Assembly: GCA_041745535.1 (NCBI GenBank) | Contig: JBGTIS010000195.1 | Span: 1 to 64,000 of the forward strand | Reading direction: 5' to 3' | Origin: JBGTIS01 sp041745535 | GTDB lineage: Bacteria; Bacteroidota; Bacteroidia; Cytophagales; Cyclobacteriaceae | DNA length: 64,000 nt | In this document: one piece after another, positions 1-8,622 of the stretch | Numbering within the stretch: the first letter of the stretch is position 1 | Layout: each line of letters starts with the position of its first letter | Translations under genes and position numbers: made by a program | Notes under the pieces: generated by a model | Database searches by the model: none | The model's input: only the letters and a program-made list of their open reading frames with translations | Told to the model about the DNA's origin: nothing

Positions 1-1478
1 TGCTTAATGGTCTGCCAGCACAGGAAGCCGTATTCAGTCCTGGGGATAAAGTCAGGTTGCGGATTATAAATGGCAGTTCCTCTACCTATTTCTGGTTAAA
101 ATATGCAGGCGGAAAAATTGCGGTGGTGGCCAACGATGGTGCTGAGGTTGAACCTGTGGAAGTAGACCGGATGATCATTGGTGTTTCTGAAACCTATGAC
201 GTAATTGTAACGCTTCCCAATGAACCTGGTAAATATGAATTTCTTGCCACGTCCGAAGACCGCACCAACAGTGCTTCGCTTTGGCTGGGTGAAGGTGAAA
301 AAATAGCCGCCGGAGCTATGCCACGTCTCAAATACTTCAAGGGTATGAAAATGATGAACGATATGATGACGGTGGGGGGTAAAATGGATGACATGGGCAT
401 GGAAATGAGTTTACAACAAATGGACATGAACACGGTGATGTATCCTGAAATACTGGAAAGTGAAGAGGCAATAGTGACCCTGAACTATGCCATGCTCAAA
501 TCACCAGTAAAAACCACCTTACCGGAAGCGCCTGTAAGGGAACTTAGGTTTGAGGTTACCGGAAATATGAATAGGTATGTGTGGACGGTAGATAACAAAA
601 CCATTTCCGAATCTGATAAAATTCTGATCAGGCAGGGAGAGAATGTGCGCATCATTCTGTATAATAATTCAATGATGCGACATCCGATGCACCTGCATGG
701 TCATTTCTTTCGAACCCTGAATGGGCAGGGAGACTATGCGCCTCTGAAAACGGTACTTGATATTTTACCCATGGAAACGGATACCATCGAATTTCATGCT
801 TCGGAAGCCTATGGAGACTGGTATTTTCATTGTCATATTTTGTACCACATGATGTCAGGAATGGGCAGGATATTTTCTTATGAAGACACACCGCCCAATC
901 CACAGCTTCCAAATCCCGAAAAAGCACTCAGGAAAGTATACCACGATGATCGCAGGTTTTATGTAGGTGCTGAAATTGGGTTGGAAAGCAACGGAAGCGA
1001 TGGCGAAATAACCGTAGCCAATACCCGGTGGTCGCTGGAAACAGAGTGGAGGATTGGGTTAAACCGGAAAACCGGTTATGAACTGGAAGGCCATTTGGGC
1101 AGGTATGTGGGCAGAAATCAGTTTCTACTGCCTTATGCGGGCTGGGATTTTCGCAGCAGAACGGGAGAACATGGCGAAGAAAATATTTTTGGTCAAACCA
1201 ATACAAAAGACGACAGGGGAGTATTCTGTATAGGCTTACAATACACCTTACCCTGGTTTGTACAAACCGATTTCAGGGTAGACCACACTGGCAATGTGCG
1301 CATGCAGATTACCCGTGATGATATTCCGGTTTCATCGCGCATCCGGTTATGGGGCACGTGGAATACCGACCTGGAGTATAGTGTGGGAGCTAGGTATATT
1401 GTATCTAAATACATTGCCCTTTCTACACATTACGATAGCGACATGAAATGGGGGGGAGGTTTAACAATTGTTTATTAA
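1..1478 (+). CDS. Multicopper oxidase (CopA-like) fused to a CopB-like outer-membrane domain, 5' end missing
   Basis: The reading frame is open from the window edge (first full codon at base 3), so the true start lies outside and only the C-terminal part is present. The leading residues (LNGLPAQEAVFSPGDKVRLR) match the second cupredoxin domain of CopA-type copper oxidases. A Met-rich stretch (about 344-441) resembles the Cu(I)-binding insert of CopA/CueO. Copper ligands are visible as HPMHLHGHFF (from 681) and HCHILYHMMSGM (828-863), which form the T1/T2/T3 sites. After the oxidase ends near base 940, about 170 residues with alternating, aromatic-rich strands (YVGAEIGLE to GGGLTIVY) look like a CopB-type beta-barrel, including a YSVGARY repeat style. 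By family, it detoxifies periplasmic Cu(I). The fusion would tether oxidation to the outer membrane (inference). Confidence is high for the oxidase and moderate for the barrel. Confidence 0.9.
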   Translation, partial: LNGLPAQEAVFSPGDKVRLRIINGSSSTYFWLKYAGGKIAVVANDGAEVEPVEVDRMIIGVSETYDVIVTLPNEPGKYEFLATSEDRTNSASLWLGEGEKIAAGAMPRLKYFKGMKMMNDMMTVGGKMDDMGMEMSLQQMDMNTVMYPEILESEEAIVTLNYAMLKSPVKTTLPEAPVRELRFEVTGNMNRYVWTVDNKTISESDKILIRQGENVRIILYNNSMMRHPMHLHGHFFRTLNGQGDYAPLKTVLDILPMETDTIEFHASEAYGDWYFHCHILYHMMSGMGRIFSYEDTPPNPQLPNPEKALRKVYHDDRRFYVGAEIGLESNGSDGEITVANTRWSLETEWRIGLNRKTGYELEGHLGRYVGRNQFLLPYAGWDFRSRTGEHGEENIFGQTNTKDDRGVFCIGLQYTLPWFVQTDFRVDHTGNVRMQITRDDIPVSSRIRLWGTWNTDLEYSVGARYIVSKYIALSTHYDSDMKWGGGLTIVY

Positions 1479-1605
1479 TAAACAGCAATTTACCATCAAC
1501 TAGGTTTTTTCATCTGTACAAGTGAAATGATTGGATTTGAATTCTCCCGAAATACATTTAGCTTGTAAAATATTCAAAGGATGAGGTTTTATAAAAAAAT
1601 AAACC

Positions 1606-2249
1606 ATGAAAATAGCAATTATCGGCACTGGACGTATGGGTAAGGCTCTGGTCAAAACCTTTCACCAAAATTATCCATCCGACATACTATTTGCCGGCAG
1701 GAGTTATGCCCATACACAGGAAGTGCTTGCTTCCCTGGGATTGAATTGATGGGCATAAACCTGGCTGAAGCACTAGATGCAGATGTCATCATTCCCACGC
1801 TTTGGTTTAAGGACCTATTGACCTGGCTTCAGGAAAATAAAGAAAAGCTAAAAGCCAGGATACTCATCGACATTACCAATCCTTTTAATGAATTATTTGA
1901 CGATTTCATTACGCCATATGACACCTCATCAGCTGAAGAAATACAAAAAATTATTCCTGATACCAGGGTGGTGGGCGCTTTCAAAAATACCTTTTGGGTA
2001 GTTTTCGATTCACCCGTACTGCAAGGCTTAATAAGTGACGTCTATGTAACTTCTAACCATGCTGAATCTCGAAAGCTCGTTATCGATCTGTTAAAGCCTA
2101 TGCCTTTCAGGATTTTAGATGCGGGCGTATTGAAGAACAACAGGACCATAGAAAGAATGACTTTACTTTCAAGGGAGCTGGCGTTAAAAGCGGGCAACCA
2201 TCCACTGGTTTCTTTCAATTTATGGGGACTGAAACATGAAGGTATTTAG
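1606..2249 (+). pseudogene. NADP-dependent (F420 reductase-like) oxidoreductase, broken by a frameshift
   Basis: The ATG at 1606 opens a frame starting MKIAIIGTGRMGKALV, a Rossmann NADP-binding start (GxGxxG), but it stops at 1747-1749 after 47 codons. The rest of the same protein continues in another frame from about 1746 (GINLAEALDADVIIPTLWF ... DITNPF ... VVGAFKN) to the stop at 2247-2249. The two parts together give about 210 residues, the usual size of NADPH-dependent F420 reductase-like proteins. The phase change fits loss of one base near 1745. No slippery heptamer is visible, so programmed shifting is unlikely. It is either a recent pseudogene or a sequencing error. Its substrate is unknown. 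Confidence 0.75.
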
Positions 2250-2328
2250 CCTTTTGCCGAAATTGCCGTCATATAAACTTCGCATGGGCGGAAATGTGTT
2301 TGCAGACATTCAAAGAAAGAACCGCTAC

Positions 2329-2368
2329 AAAAAAAGAAAAAAGCAGATCTGATTGCTCAGGCCTGCTT
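2329..2368 (-). terminator. Rho-independent terminator after the GMC/gluconate dehydrogenase pair
   Basis: AAGCAGATCTGA (2341-2352) pairs with TCAGGCCTGCTT (2357-2368) with two mismatches around a TTGC loop. On the minus strand it is followed by a T-rich run (complement of 2329-2340). It lies just past the stop of the gene ending at 2379. Confidence 0.7.
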
Positions 2369-2378
2369 GGTAAACCTA

Positions 2379-2951
2379 TTATAATGCCCAGGCTTTGTCT
2401 CCTTTTTTATAAGGAATGCAGCCTTCGTACCTGCCGGGGGTTTCCACATAGCGCAGGGCTTTGGTAGCGCCAGGTTCAGAGGTAAAATAGCCCCATAGGG
2501 TTAATTGCTTCACCATGGAAAAGTAATGATTAGGATCGCCCTCTTTTCTGTTTTTATCATAATCTTTGGCTTCCTGATCCAGGGCTACCAAAAGGTCATG
2601 TCGTTTACTGGCATCCAGTTCCATAAAGTCACCATCAAATTTATCATTGGCGGCCTTGTTTAACTTTCCAATACCATCCATAAAAATTTTCTGGTCATCC
2701 TCGGTATAGCAATCGGTAACAATGGTTTGCATGAACTCGCCGATTTTAGCTTCCTTCGCTCCGGGTGAGGATGCGGTGGTAGGCAAAATGGTTTCACCTA
2801 CTTCGTCCAGAAAAGTGATTTTTTCAGGATTAAACTCGGCGGTCATTAACTCTTTGTTGCCCGGCTGGCAACCGGTTAAAAAGGCTTCTGCTCCGATAAT
2901 CGTACCACCAAATATCAGGGTGATTCTTGATAAGGCATCTCTTCTATTCAT
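2379..2951 (-). CDS. Gluconate 2-dehydrogenase subunit 3 family protein
   Basis: A 190-residue protein of the gluconate_2-dh3 family, the small non-catalytic partner exported together with GMC-type flavoprotein dehydrogenases. The N-terminus (MNRRDALSRITLIFGG ... FLTGCQ) combines a Tat-like RR motif, a hydrophobic segment and a possible lipobox (LTGC), so export to the periplasm as a lipoprotein is likely. The conserved core contains FLDEVGETILPTT, a family signature, and the C-terminus carries YVETPGRYEGC. It follows the GMC gene by 24 bases on the same strand, so the two are almost certainly one operon. In characterised enzymes subunit 3 aids maturation and export of the catalytic subunit. 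No cytochrome c subunit is encoded nearby. Confidence 0.9.
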   Translation of the reverse strand: MNRRDALSRITLIFGGTIIGAEAFLTGCQPGNKELMTAEFNPEKITFLDEVGETILPTTASSPGAKEAKIGEFMQTIVTDCYTEDDQKIFMDGIGKLNKAANDKFDGDFMELDASKRHDLLVALDQEAKDYDKNRKEGDPNHYFSMVKQLTLWGYFTSEPGATKALRYVETPGRYEGCIPYKKGDKAWAL

Positions 2952-2975
2952 ATTGTTAATAATTAATGGTCAGGA

Positions 2976-4655
2976 TTAAAGATTCATTTTCTTTGACTCA
3001 GATACGGCATGGTCTACAGCGCGGGCTGTAAAAGCCATATAAGATAGTGACGGGTTCTGGCAAGCGGCTGAAGTCATAAATGATCCGTCGGTAACAAAAA
3101 CGTTAGGCGCATCCCAAACCTGATTCCATTTGTTTAACACAGAAGTTTTTGGATCTTTCCCCATTCTGGCTGTACCCATTTCATGAATACCACGTCCGGG
3201 AGTTCCATCGCCATCATGTCCTTTTACGTCTTTTACGCCCGCTAATGAAAGCATTTCAACAGCATCACTCATCATATCTTTCCTCATCTTCAATTCGTTT
3301 TCTTTCAGCTCACAGTCGATGGCCAGCACATTCAGTCCCCATTTATCTTTTTTGGTTTTATCCAGTTTTACCATATTTTCATGGTAGGGAAGAATTTCGC
3401 CAAAACCACCCATACCCATGGTCCAGTTGCCAGGTTCGGTAAGGGCTTCTTTGAATTCGGCACCAATGCTGTATTCAGCTACGTTCTGGCTCCAGTTTTC
3501 ACGGCTGGCACCACCCTGATAACCAAAACCTCTGATGTAATCACGCTTATCGCCATTGATATTGCGGTAACGGGGAATGTAAATGCCATTGGGACGTCGT
3601 CCGTAATAGTATTTGTCTTCGTAACCTTCAACCCATCCGCCGGCACCTACACCCAAGTGGTGGTCCATCAGGTTATGGCCCAGTTCACCGCTGCTGCTGC
3701 CCAATCCTTCGGGCCACACATCGGTTGCCGAATTCATCATGATCCAGGTGCTGTTCAGGGTAGAGGCATTCAGGAAAACGATTTTAGCGTTATATACATA
3801 GGTCTGATTGGTTTCAGCATCCAATACTTCCACACCGGTTGCGCGTTTTTTATCTTTATCATACAAAATCTGGGTAACTATGCTCCAGGGACGAAGCGTT
3901 AAGTTTCCGGTTTTAACCGCAGCCGGCAGGGTAGAGGATTGGGTGCTGAAATACCCGCCAAAAGGACAACCCAGCGAACACTTATTTCGGTACTGGCACT
4001 GGTTCCGTCCCGGAATTTGTTGGGTGGTATGGGCAACCCTGCCAATAATCATGTGGCGATTCCCTTTGTATTGTTCTTTTATTCTGGCCGCTACATCCTT
4101 TTCCACACAGGTCAGGTCCATCGGTGGTAAAAACTGTCCATCGGGCAAGTGGGGAATGCCATCGCGGTTGCCACTTATTCCGGCGAACTTTTCTACATAG
4201 TCATACCACGGAGCGATTTCTTTATAACGAACGGGCCAGTCTACCGCAATTTCTTCTTTGGCATTGGCTTCAAAATCCAGGTCTGCCATCCGATAACTTT
4301 GTTTTCCCCAGAGCAGAGAACGACCACCAACCTGGTAGCCACGGAACCAATCGAAACGCTTAATTTCAGTATAGGGGCAATCTTTATCGCTGGCCCACCA
4401 ATCCAGATTTTTTTCGCTCAAAGGATAATCCCGCTTTAAAACCGGATAATCTTCTATCATTTTTTGGGTGCGGCTTCCCCTGTGTTCAAATTCCCACGGG
4501 CCTTTCTGGGCATTTACATAATCTTTTACGTGCTCTACATTTTGTCCACGCTCCAGCATAATTACCTTCAAACCTTTTTCGCAAAGTTCTTTTGCCGCCC
4601 AGCCACCGCTTATGCCTGACCCGACAACAATTGCATCAAAATTATTTTCTGCCAT
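2976..4655 (-). CDS. GMC family FAD-dependent oxidoreductase
   Basis: A 559-residue flavoprotein of the glucose-methanol-choline family. The N-terminal dinucleotide motif is VVGSGISGGWAAKEL, followed by LERG, which binds the FAD ribose. FRGYQVGGRSLLWGKQS matches the GMC signature region. The C-terminus has HEMGTARMG with the catalytic His, and CQNPSLSYMAFTARA as the FAD-binding end. Cys residues in QCQYRNKCSLGCPFGG are typical of the subgroup related to gluconate, sorbitol and sugar dehydrogenases. It oxidises a sugar or sugar-alcohol hydroxyl and is probably exported with the adjacent subunit-3 protein. It has no signal peptide of its own, which fits export in complex with a Tat-type partner (inference). 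The exact substrate cannot be read from the sequence. Confidence 0.9.
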   Translation of the reverse strand: MAENNFDAIVVGSGISGGWAAKELCEKGLKVIMLERGQNVEHVKDYVNAQKGPWEFEHRGSRTQKMIEDYPVLKRDYPLSEKNLDWWASDKDCPYTEIKRFDWFRGYQVGGRSLLWGKQSYRMADLDFEANAKEEIAVDWPVRYKEIAPWYDYVEKFAGISGNRDGIPHLPDGQFLPPMDLTCVEKDVAARIKEQYKGNRHMIIGRVAHTTQQIPGRNQCQYRNKCSLGCPFGGYFSTQSSTLPAAVKTGNLTLRPWSIVTQILYDKDKKRATGVEVLDAETNQTYVYNAKIVFLNASTLNSTWIMMNSATDVWPEGLGSSSGELGHNLMDHHLGVGAGGWVEGYEDKYYYGRRPNGIYIPRYRNINGDKRDYIRGFGYQGGASRENWSQNVAEYSIGAEFKEALTEPGNWTMGMGGFGEILPYHENMVKLDKTKKDKWGLNVLAIDCELKENELKMRKDMMSDAVEMLSLAGVKDVKGHDGDGTPGRGIHEMGTARMGKDPKTSVLNKWNQVWDAPNVFVTDGSFMTSAACQNPSLSYMAFTARAVDHAVSESKKMNL

Positions 4656-4774
4656 TTTTTAATTTGTTAAATAAAAATTTATCGATTTTTAAATATAATA
4701 GTCAAAATCTGTTTAAGGTTGATTTTGAGTTTGTTTAATGCGCTAATTAAAAAATAATTCAAAGTAACAGGTTG

Positions 4775-7495
4775 TTATTTCGCGGGTTGGTATTCAAACA
4801 CATAAGTTCCTGAACCGATATCCATGATAACGTTGTTGACTTCTGTTTTAACATTTTTAAAATCCTGATTATTTTGAATGCTTTTACCATTTTCCATAAT
4901 TTGATCAGCGGGAGCATTGGGTAAGGTTACAGTAGCTGTTGTATTAGCTGGAATAGTCACGCTGATTACCATTTTATCATCCTTCATTTCCCATCCGGAC
5001 GCTATTTCTCCATAGCTACTGTCAAAGGTTGCTTTCGCGAAATTCAGTCGGGAATCAGGTGTCGGTTGTATTTTAATATGTTTGTACCCGGGCGCTCCAA
5101 TTTCCAACCCAGCCACCACCCGGTACATCCAATCGCCAATGGCGCCATACGCATAATGATTAAAAGAATTCATGCCTATATCCTGAAAGGTACTGTCTGT
5201 TTTTTGTCCATCCCAACGTTCCCAAATGGTAGTAGCGCCCATTTTAACGGGGTATAACCACGACGGATACGATTCCTGTAATAAAATGTCATAAGCTACA
5301 TCGGTGTGTCCCTGATCTGACAACACATGGCAAAGATAAGGAGTTCCTAAAAATCCGGTAGATAAGTGATTTTGACGCGCCTTAATGTCATTTACCAGGC
5401 GGTTGGCTGCCATTGGCCTTAAAGATTCCGGCAGTAAATCAAACATAAGCGCCAGCACATAAGCGGTCTGAGAGTCAGAGGCAATTAGTCCGGCCTCCGT
5501 TACATAGGTTTTGTTAAACGCTCTTTTTATGTTGTCAAACACCTGAGTGTAGGTTTTTTGGTCTTCGGTTTTACCCAGCACACCAGCAGTTTCGGCCAGT
5601 AGTTTGGTGGAATAGGCATAAAACATGGTCGCGATCATATCCGGATTCGTGTAACCATCGGGTTCGGTATGACTTTCCATTTTAGGTTTGTAATACAGCC
5701 AGTCGCCGAATATGCTGCCACCCCGCCAGAGGAAGCTTTTTCCCGATTTTTTCCGAATATAATCTACATAAGCCTTCATAGAAGGATACTGTACTTCCAG
5801 AATTCTTTGATCGCCGTACACCTGGTACATGGTATAAGGCGCGATAACGGCTACATCGCCCCAACCAGCTGAAGTAGCGTCATTGCGCAGTACATCAGGA
5901 ATAACGAAAGGAACGCCTCCGTTTTCGTACTGATCTATGGCAAGGTCTTTCAGCCATTTGGTAAAAAAAGCGGCTACATCCATGTTAAAGGCTGCGGTAC
6001 GGCAAAATGCCTGGGCATCGCCCGTCCAGCCCAATCGTTCGTCACGCTGCGGGCAATCGGTAGGCACATCCAGAAAATTGCCTTTCTGCCCCCATTGTAT
6101 ATTATGCTGCAACTGGTTTACCAGTTCATTGGAACAGGTAAACGTTCCGGTGGGTGGCATGTCTGAGTGAATTACAACGCCTGTTAAGTTTTCAGGGGTT
6201 AACTCACCAGGGAAACCCTCAACAGCTACAAAGCGAAAACCCATAAAAGTAAAATGGGGTTCATAGGTTTCGTTTGCTTCACCGTGCATTACATACCTTA
6301 AAGTAGCATCGGCGGTGCGCAGGTTATCGGTATAAAATTCCCCGAATTTATCCATTACCTCCGCATGGCGAATGGTAATGGTATGGCCTGCTTTGCCATT
6401 TACATTTAATTTGATCCAACCCACCATATTTTGTCCCATATCAGCCACCAAGGTGCCTTTGGGGGTAGTGAAAATTTTAACAGGTTTTATTTCCTGAATT
6501 TTTTTCATAGGAACTGATTCTGAAGCTATCAGTTTTTCATCAGGGAAACTGACGGTTTTCACATTCCACCATTTGCTGTCATCAAAATCAGGTTGTTGCC
6601 ATCCTTGAATTTCCTTTCGGGCATCGTAAGTTTCTCCGGGATAAATGCCACTCATGGTAATCGGGCCCTGGTTGGAAGCCTTCCAGGTTTCATCGGTTAT
6701 TATTATATCTTCTGTACCATCGGAGTAGGTGAGGTGTAACTGGCCGATAAACCCCAGCATTTTTCCATAAATGCCCCAGTTATCTGTCCAGCCCAAGGCA
6801 CTGCGATACCACCCGTCGCCGATCATGGCACCGGCTACGTTTTTTCCCTGCTGTAGCTGGTTGGTAATATCATACACCTGGTACTGTACCCTTTCCTGGT
6901 AGGCCGTCCAGCCCGGAGTAAGCACCTGATCGCCCACTTTGTTTCCATTCAGATAAAATTCGTATAGTCCGTGACTGCTTATGTAGGCCCGGGCCCGGGT
7001 AACTTTTTTGGTTAGTTCAAATTCTTTTCTTACCAAACTGGCCGGCGCGTGCAATTTGGATTCTTTTTCGGGTTCAATCCATTTTGCTTTCCAGTCGGAA
7101 GCGTTTATAAATCCCATTTCCCAAAAAGCGGCCTCACTCCAGTCCGACTCTTTATTTTCCTGGTCCCATATTTTTACCTGCCAGTAATACCTTTGGGCTG
7201 ATTGTAGGGCCGGTCCCGCATAGGTTCGCAGCACGGACACTCCGGATTCCATTTTCTCAGATTCCCAGAATATACTATTTTTAGAAAACTCATCATCAGT
7301 GGCAACGCGGAGGGCATAAGCACTTTGTAGGATATTTCTATCCTTTCCTGTAATTTTCCAGCTTAAACGGGGTTTCAATACATCAATACCAATTGGATTG
7401 GTTTTATGTTCACACGACAGCTCATACAAGGTTAGTTTTTGTGCATGCATGGGAAGGCAAAACAAAACTAATAATAAAACGCGGAAAAATTTCAT
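4775..7495 (-). CDS. Alpha-L-rhamnosidase, glycoside hydrolase family 78
   Basis: About 906 residues with a signal peptide (MKFFRVLLLVLFCLPMHAQ). The ATG at 7495 is preferred over an in-frame TTG at 7501 because the signal starts there. The order is typical for GH78: N-terminal Ig-like domain (LSWKITGKDRNILQSAYALR), rhamnosidase N domain (KARAYISSHGLYEFYLNG type), then the alpha/alpha-barrel. DVPTDCPQRDERLGWTGDAQ near residues 475-494 carries the general-acid Glu and nearby acidic residues. TIWERWDGQ and SFNHYAYGAIGDWMYR are further family motifs, followed by a C-terminal beta domain. It removes terminal L-rhamnose from plant or bacterial glycans or glycosides, probably in the periplasm. A good promoter lies upstream (7548-7578). 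Confidence 0.95.
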   Translation of the reverse strand: MKFFRVLLLVLFCLPMHAQKLTLYELSCEHKTNPIGIDVLKPRLSWKITGKDRNILQSAYALRVATDDEFSKNSIFWESEKMESGVSVLRTYAGPALQSAQRYYWQVKIWDQENKESDWSEAAFWEMGFINASDWKAKWIEPEKESKLHAPASLVRKEFELTKKVTRARAYISSHGLYEFYLNGNKVGDQVLTPGWTAYQERVQYQVYDITNQLQQGKNVAGAMIGDGWYRSALGWTDNWGIYGKMLGFIGQLHLTYSDGTEDIIITDETWKASNQGPITMSGIYPGETYDARKEIQGWQQPDFDDSKWWNVKTVSFPDEKLIASESVPMKKIQEIKPVKIFTTPKGTLVADMGQNMVGWIKLNVNGKAGHTITIRHAEVMDKFGEFYTDNLRTADATLRYVMHGEANETYEPHFTFMGFRFVAVEGFPGELTPENLTGVVIHSDMPPTGTFTCSNELVNQLQHNIQWGQKGNFLDVPTDCPQRDERLGWTGDAQAFCRTAAFNMDVAAFFTKWLKDLAIDQYENGGVPFVIPDVLRNDATSAGWGDVAVIAPYTMYQVYGDQRILEVQYPSMKAYVDYIRKKSGKSFLWRGGSIFGDWLYYKPKMESHTEPDGYTNPDMIATMFYAYSTKLLAETAGVLGKTEDQKTYTQVFDNIKRAFNKTYVTEAGLIASDSQTAYVLALMFDLLPESLRPMAANRLVNDIKARQNHLSTGFLGTPYLCHVLSDQGHTDVAYDILLQESYPSWLYPVKMGATTIWERWDGQKTDSTFQDIGMNSFNHYAYGAIGDWMYRVVAGLEIGAPGYKHIKIQPTPDSRLNFAKATFDSSYGEIASGWEMKDDKMVISVTIPANTTATVTLPNAPADQIMENGKSIQNNQDFKNVKTEVNNVIMDIGSGTYVFEYQPAK

Positions 7496-7547
7496 AGCCA
7501 ATTTTAGGGTTAGGCTTATATATTATCGCTCAGATTTGGGTTGAAAA

Positions 7548-7578
7548 TAAAGCTAATTGTTTAAATTTGAGCAACAAA
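7548..7578 (-). promoter_or_regulatory. Bacteroidota-type promoter for the rhamnosidase gene
   Basis: On the minus strand TTTG (complement of 7575-7578) is followed after exactly 19 bases by TAGCTTTA (complement of 7548-7555), matching TTTG-N19-TAnnTTTG at all but the last base. Transcription would start near 7541, about 45 bases before the ATG at 7495. Confidence 0.5.
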
Positions 7579-7767
7579 TCAGAATTAATTTTTAGTAGAA
7601 ATAGTATAAAATTTATTAACGATGTTAATTGTTACAATTTGAATAATATTTTATACTTTCCTTTTTGAAAAATATCCAGCGTGAATTAATTTAAATACTA
7701 CTTTGAACTTAATTTTTAGTAAAAGTTGGTGGGTTGCCCCTGCACCTAAAACAGAAAGGAGAAACCA

Positions 7768-7998
7768 TTGACCGATTCAAATAGCGGTATGCATCCTGAA
7801 ATATTAGTTGAACTGGTTAATTACCGCATGCCTTTCGGCAAATATAAGGACAGAGTGATCTGCGATTTGCCTGAACATTACCTGCTCTGGTTTTACAAAA
7901 AAGGTTTTCCAAAAGGTAAATTGGGGATATTATTGTCTACTATGTATGAGATAAAACTCAATGGATTGGAATATTTACTGAAGCCATTAAGAAAGTAA
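7768..7998 (+). CDS. DUF3820 family small protein
   Basis: 76 residues. The core RMPFGKYKDRVICDLPEHYLLWFYKKG is the DUF3820 signature (MPFGKYKG...LxDLPxxYLxWF). The start may be TTG at 7768, which has AGGAG seven bases before it, or the in-frame ATG at 7789. The spaced AGGAG favours the TTG. DUF3820 proteins are small and cytosolic. Their structure resembles nucleic-acid- or nucleotide-binding folds, but no firm function is assigned. It is divergent from the rhamnosidase gene and stands alone. Confidence 0.85.
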   Translation: MTDSNSGMHPEILVELVNYRMPFGKYKDRVICDLPEHYLLWFYKKGFPKGKLGILLSTMYEIKLNGLEYLLKPLRK

Positions 7999-8016
7999 CA
8001 GGAAATGAACAACAGG

Positions 8017-8478
8017 TTACAGTGCCGCTACAATAGTTTTGGTTTTGTTGTAATCTTCGTTGCCGATCTGAACCACAAAAAAATCAGTTTTGCTGAACGA
8101 AAGGTCAAATTCTTTGATAAAACCGCCGCGAATTCTCAATTGTTCCTGGTAAATAAGGTTTCCGATAATATCATATACCTTAATGAAAACCATAGCTTTG
8201 GTATCGTTGAGCATATCAAGATTGAATTTGCCTTTAGCCACAGGCGTTAAACGAAAATCAAAATCTTTCTTTAAAATCCCCTGGTTGTACGAAATAATTG
8301 CCTCAGGATTATTCGAGGTATTCAGATTTTTACTTTTAAATACCAGACTGTCGGGTTGTGTAGCTTTTAGGGGAGAACTTTTTAACTGCTGGATTGAACT
8401 AAGGAGTGCCTGTTGGCCTTGCACTACTGATAAAGAAAAAATCAGTGCCGATAGGAATAATAGTTTTATTTGGTTCAT
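8017..8478 (-). CDS. Small secreted protein with a type IX-like C-terminal sorting domain
   Basis: 153 residues. A signal peptide (LLFLSALIFSLSVVQGQ) is followed by a short Ser/Lys-rich linker. The C-terminal ~75 residues fit a T9SS type A sorting domain: VFIKVYDIIGNLIYQEQ is the usual V-x-V-Y-D-x-x-G-x strand-turn, then FDLSFSKTDFFVVQIG and a basic end (NKTKTIVAAL). There is little room for a cargo domain, so it is a near-minimal sorting domain protein. The function is unknown. Confidence 0.75.
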   Translation of the reverse strand: MNQIKLLFLSALIFSLSVVQGQQALLSSIQQLKSSPLKATQPDSLVFKSKNLNTSNNPEAIISYNQGILKKDFDFRLTPVAKGKFNLDMLNDTKAMVFIKVYDIIGNLIYQEQLRIRGGFIKEFDLSFSKTDFFVVQIGNEDYNKTKTIVAAL

Positions 8479-8622
8479 CCAGTGAAAAGCTTTTATGGTA
8501 ACGTTTTATTATCGGGTAGAATTCAAGCTGATTTCAAAATTATTTTCTAAAAGTTTAAAGGTAACAAAATTTATTAAATATTTTAGCGTTGTAGTATATT
8601 TCAAAAATTTACCTGATTACGT

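Noticed and set aside
1740..1755. Programmed frameshift in the oxidoreductase
   Set aside because: No slippery heptamer or downstream stem was seen at the site, and the family is not known for this.
3381..3902. 173-codon frame antisense to the GMC gene
   Set aside because: It lies fully inside a well-supported gene on the other strand and has no family resemblance; a shadow of the codon pattern.
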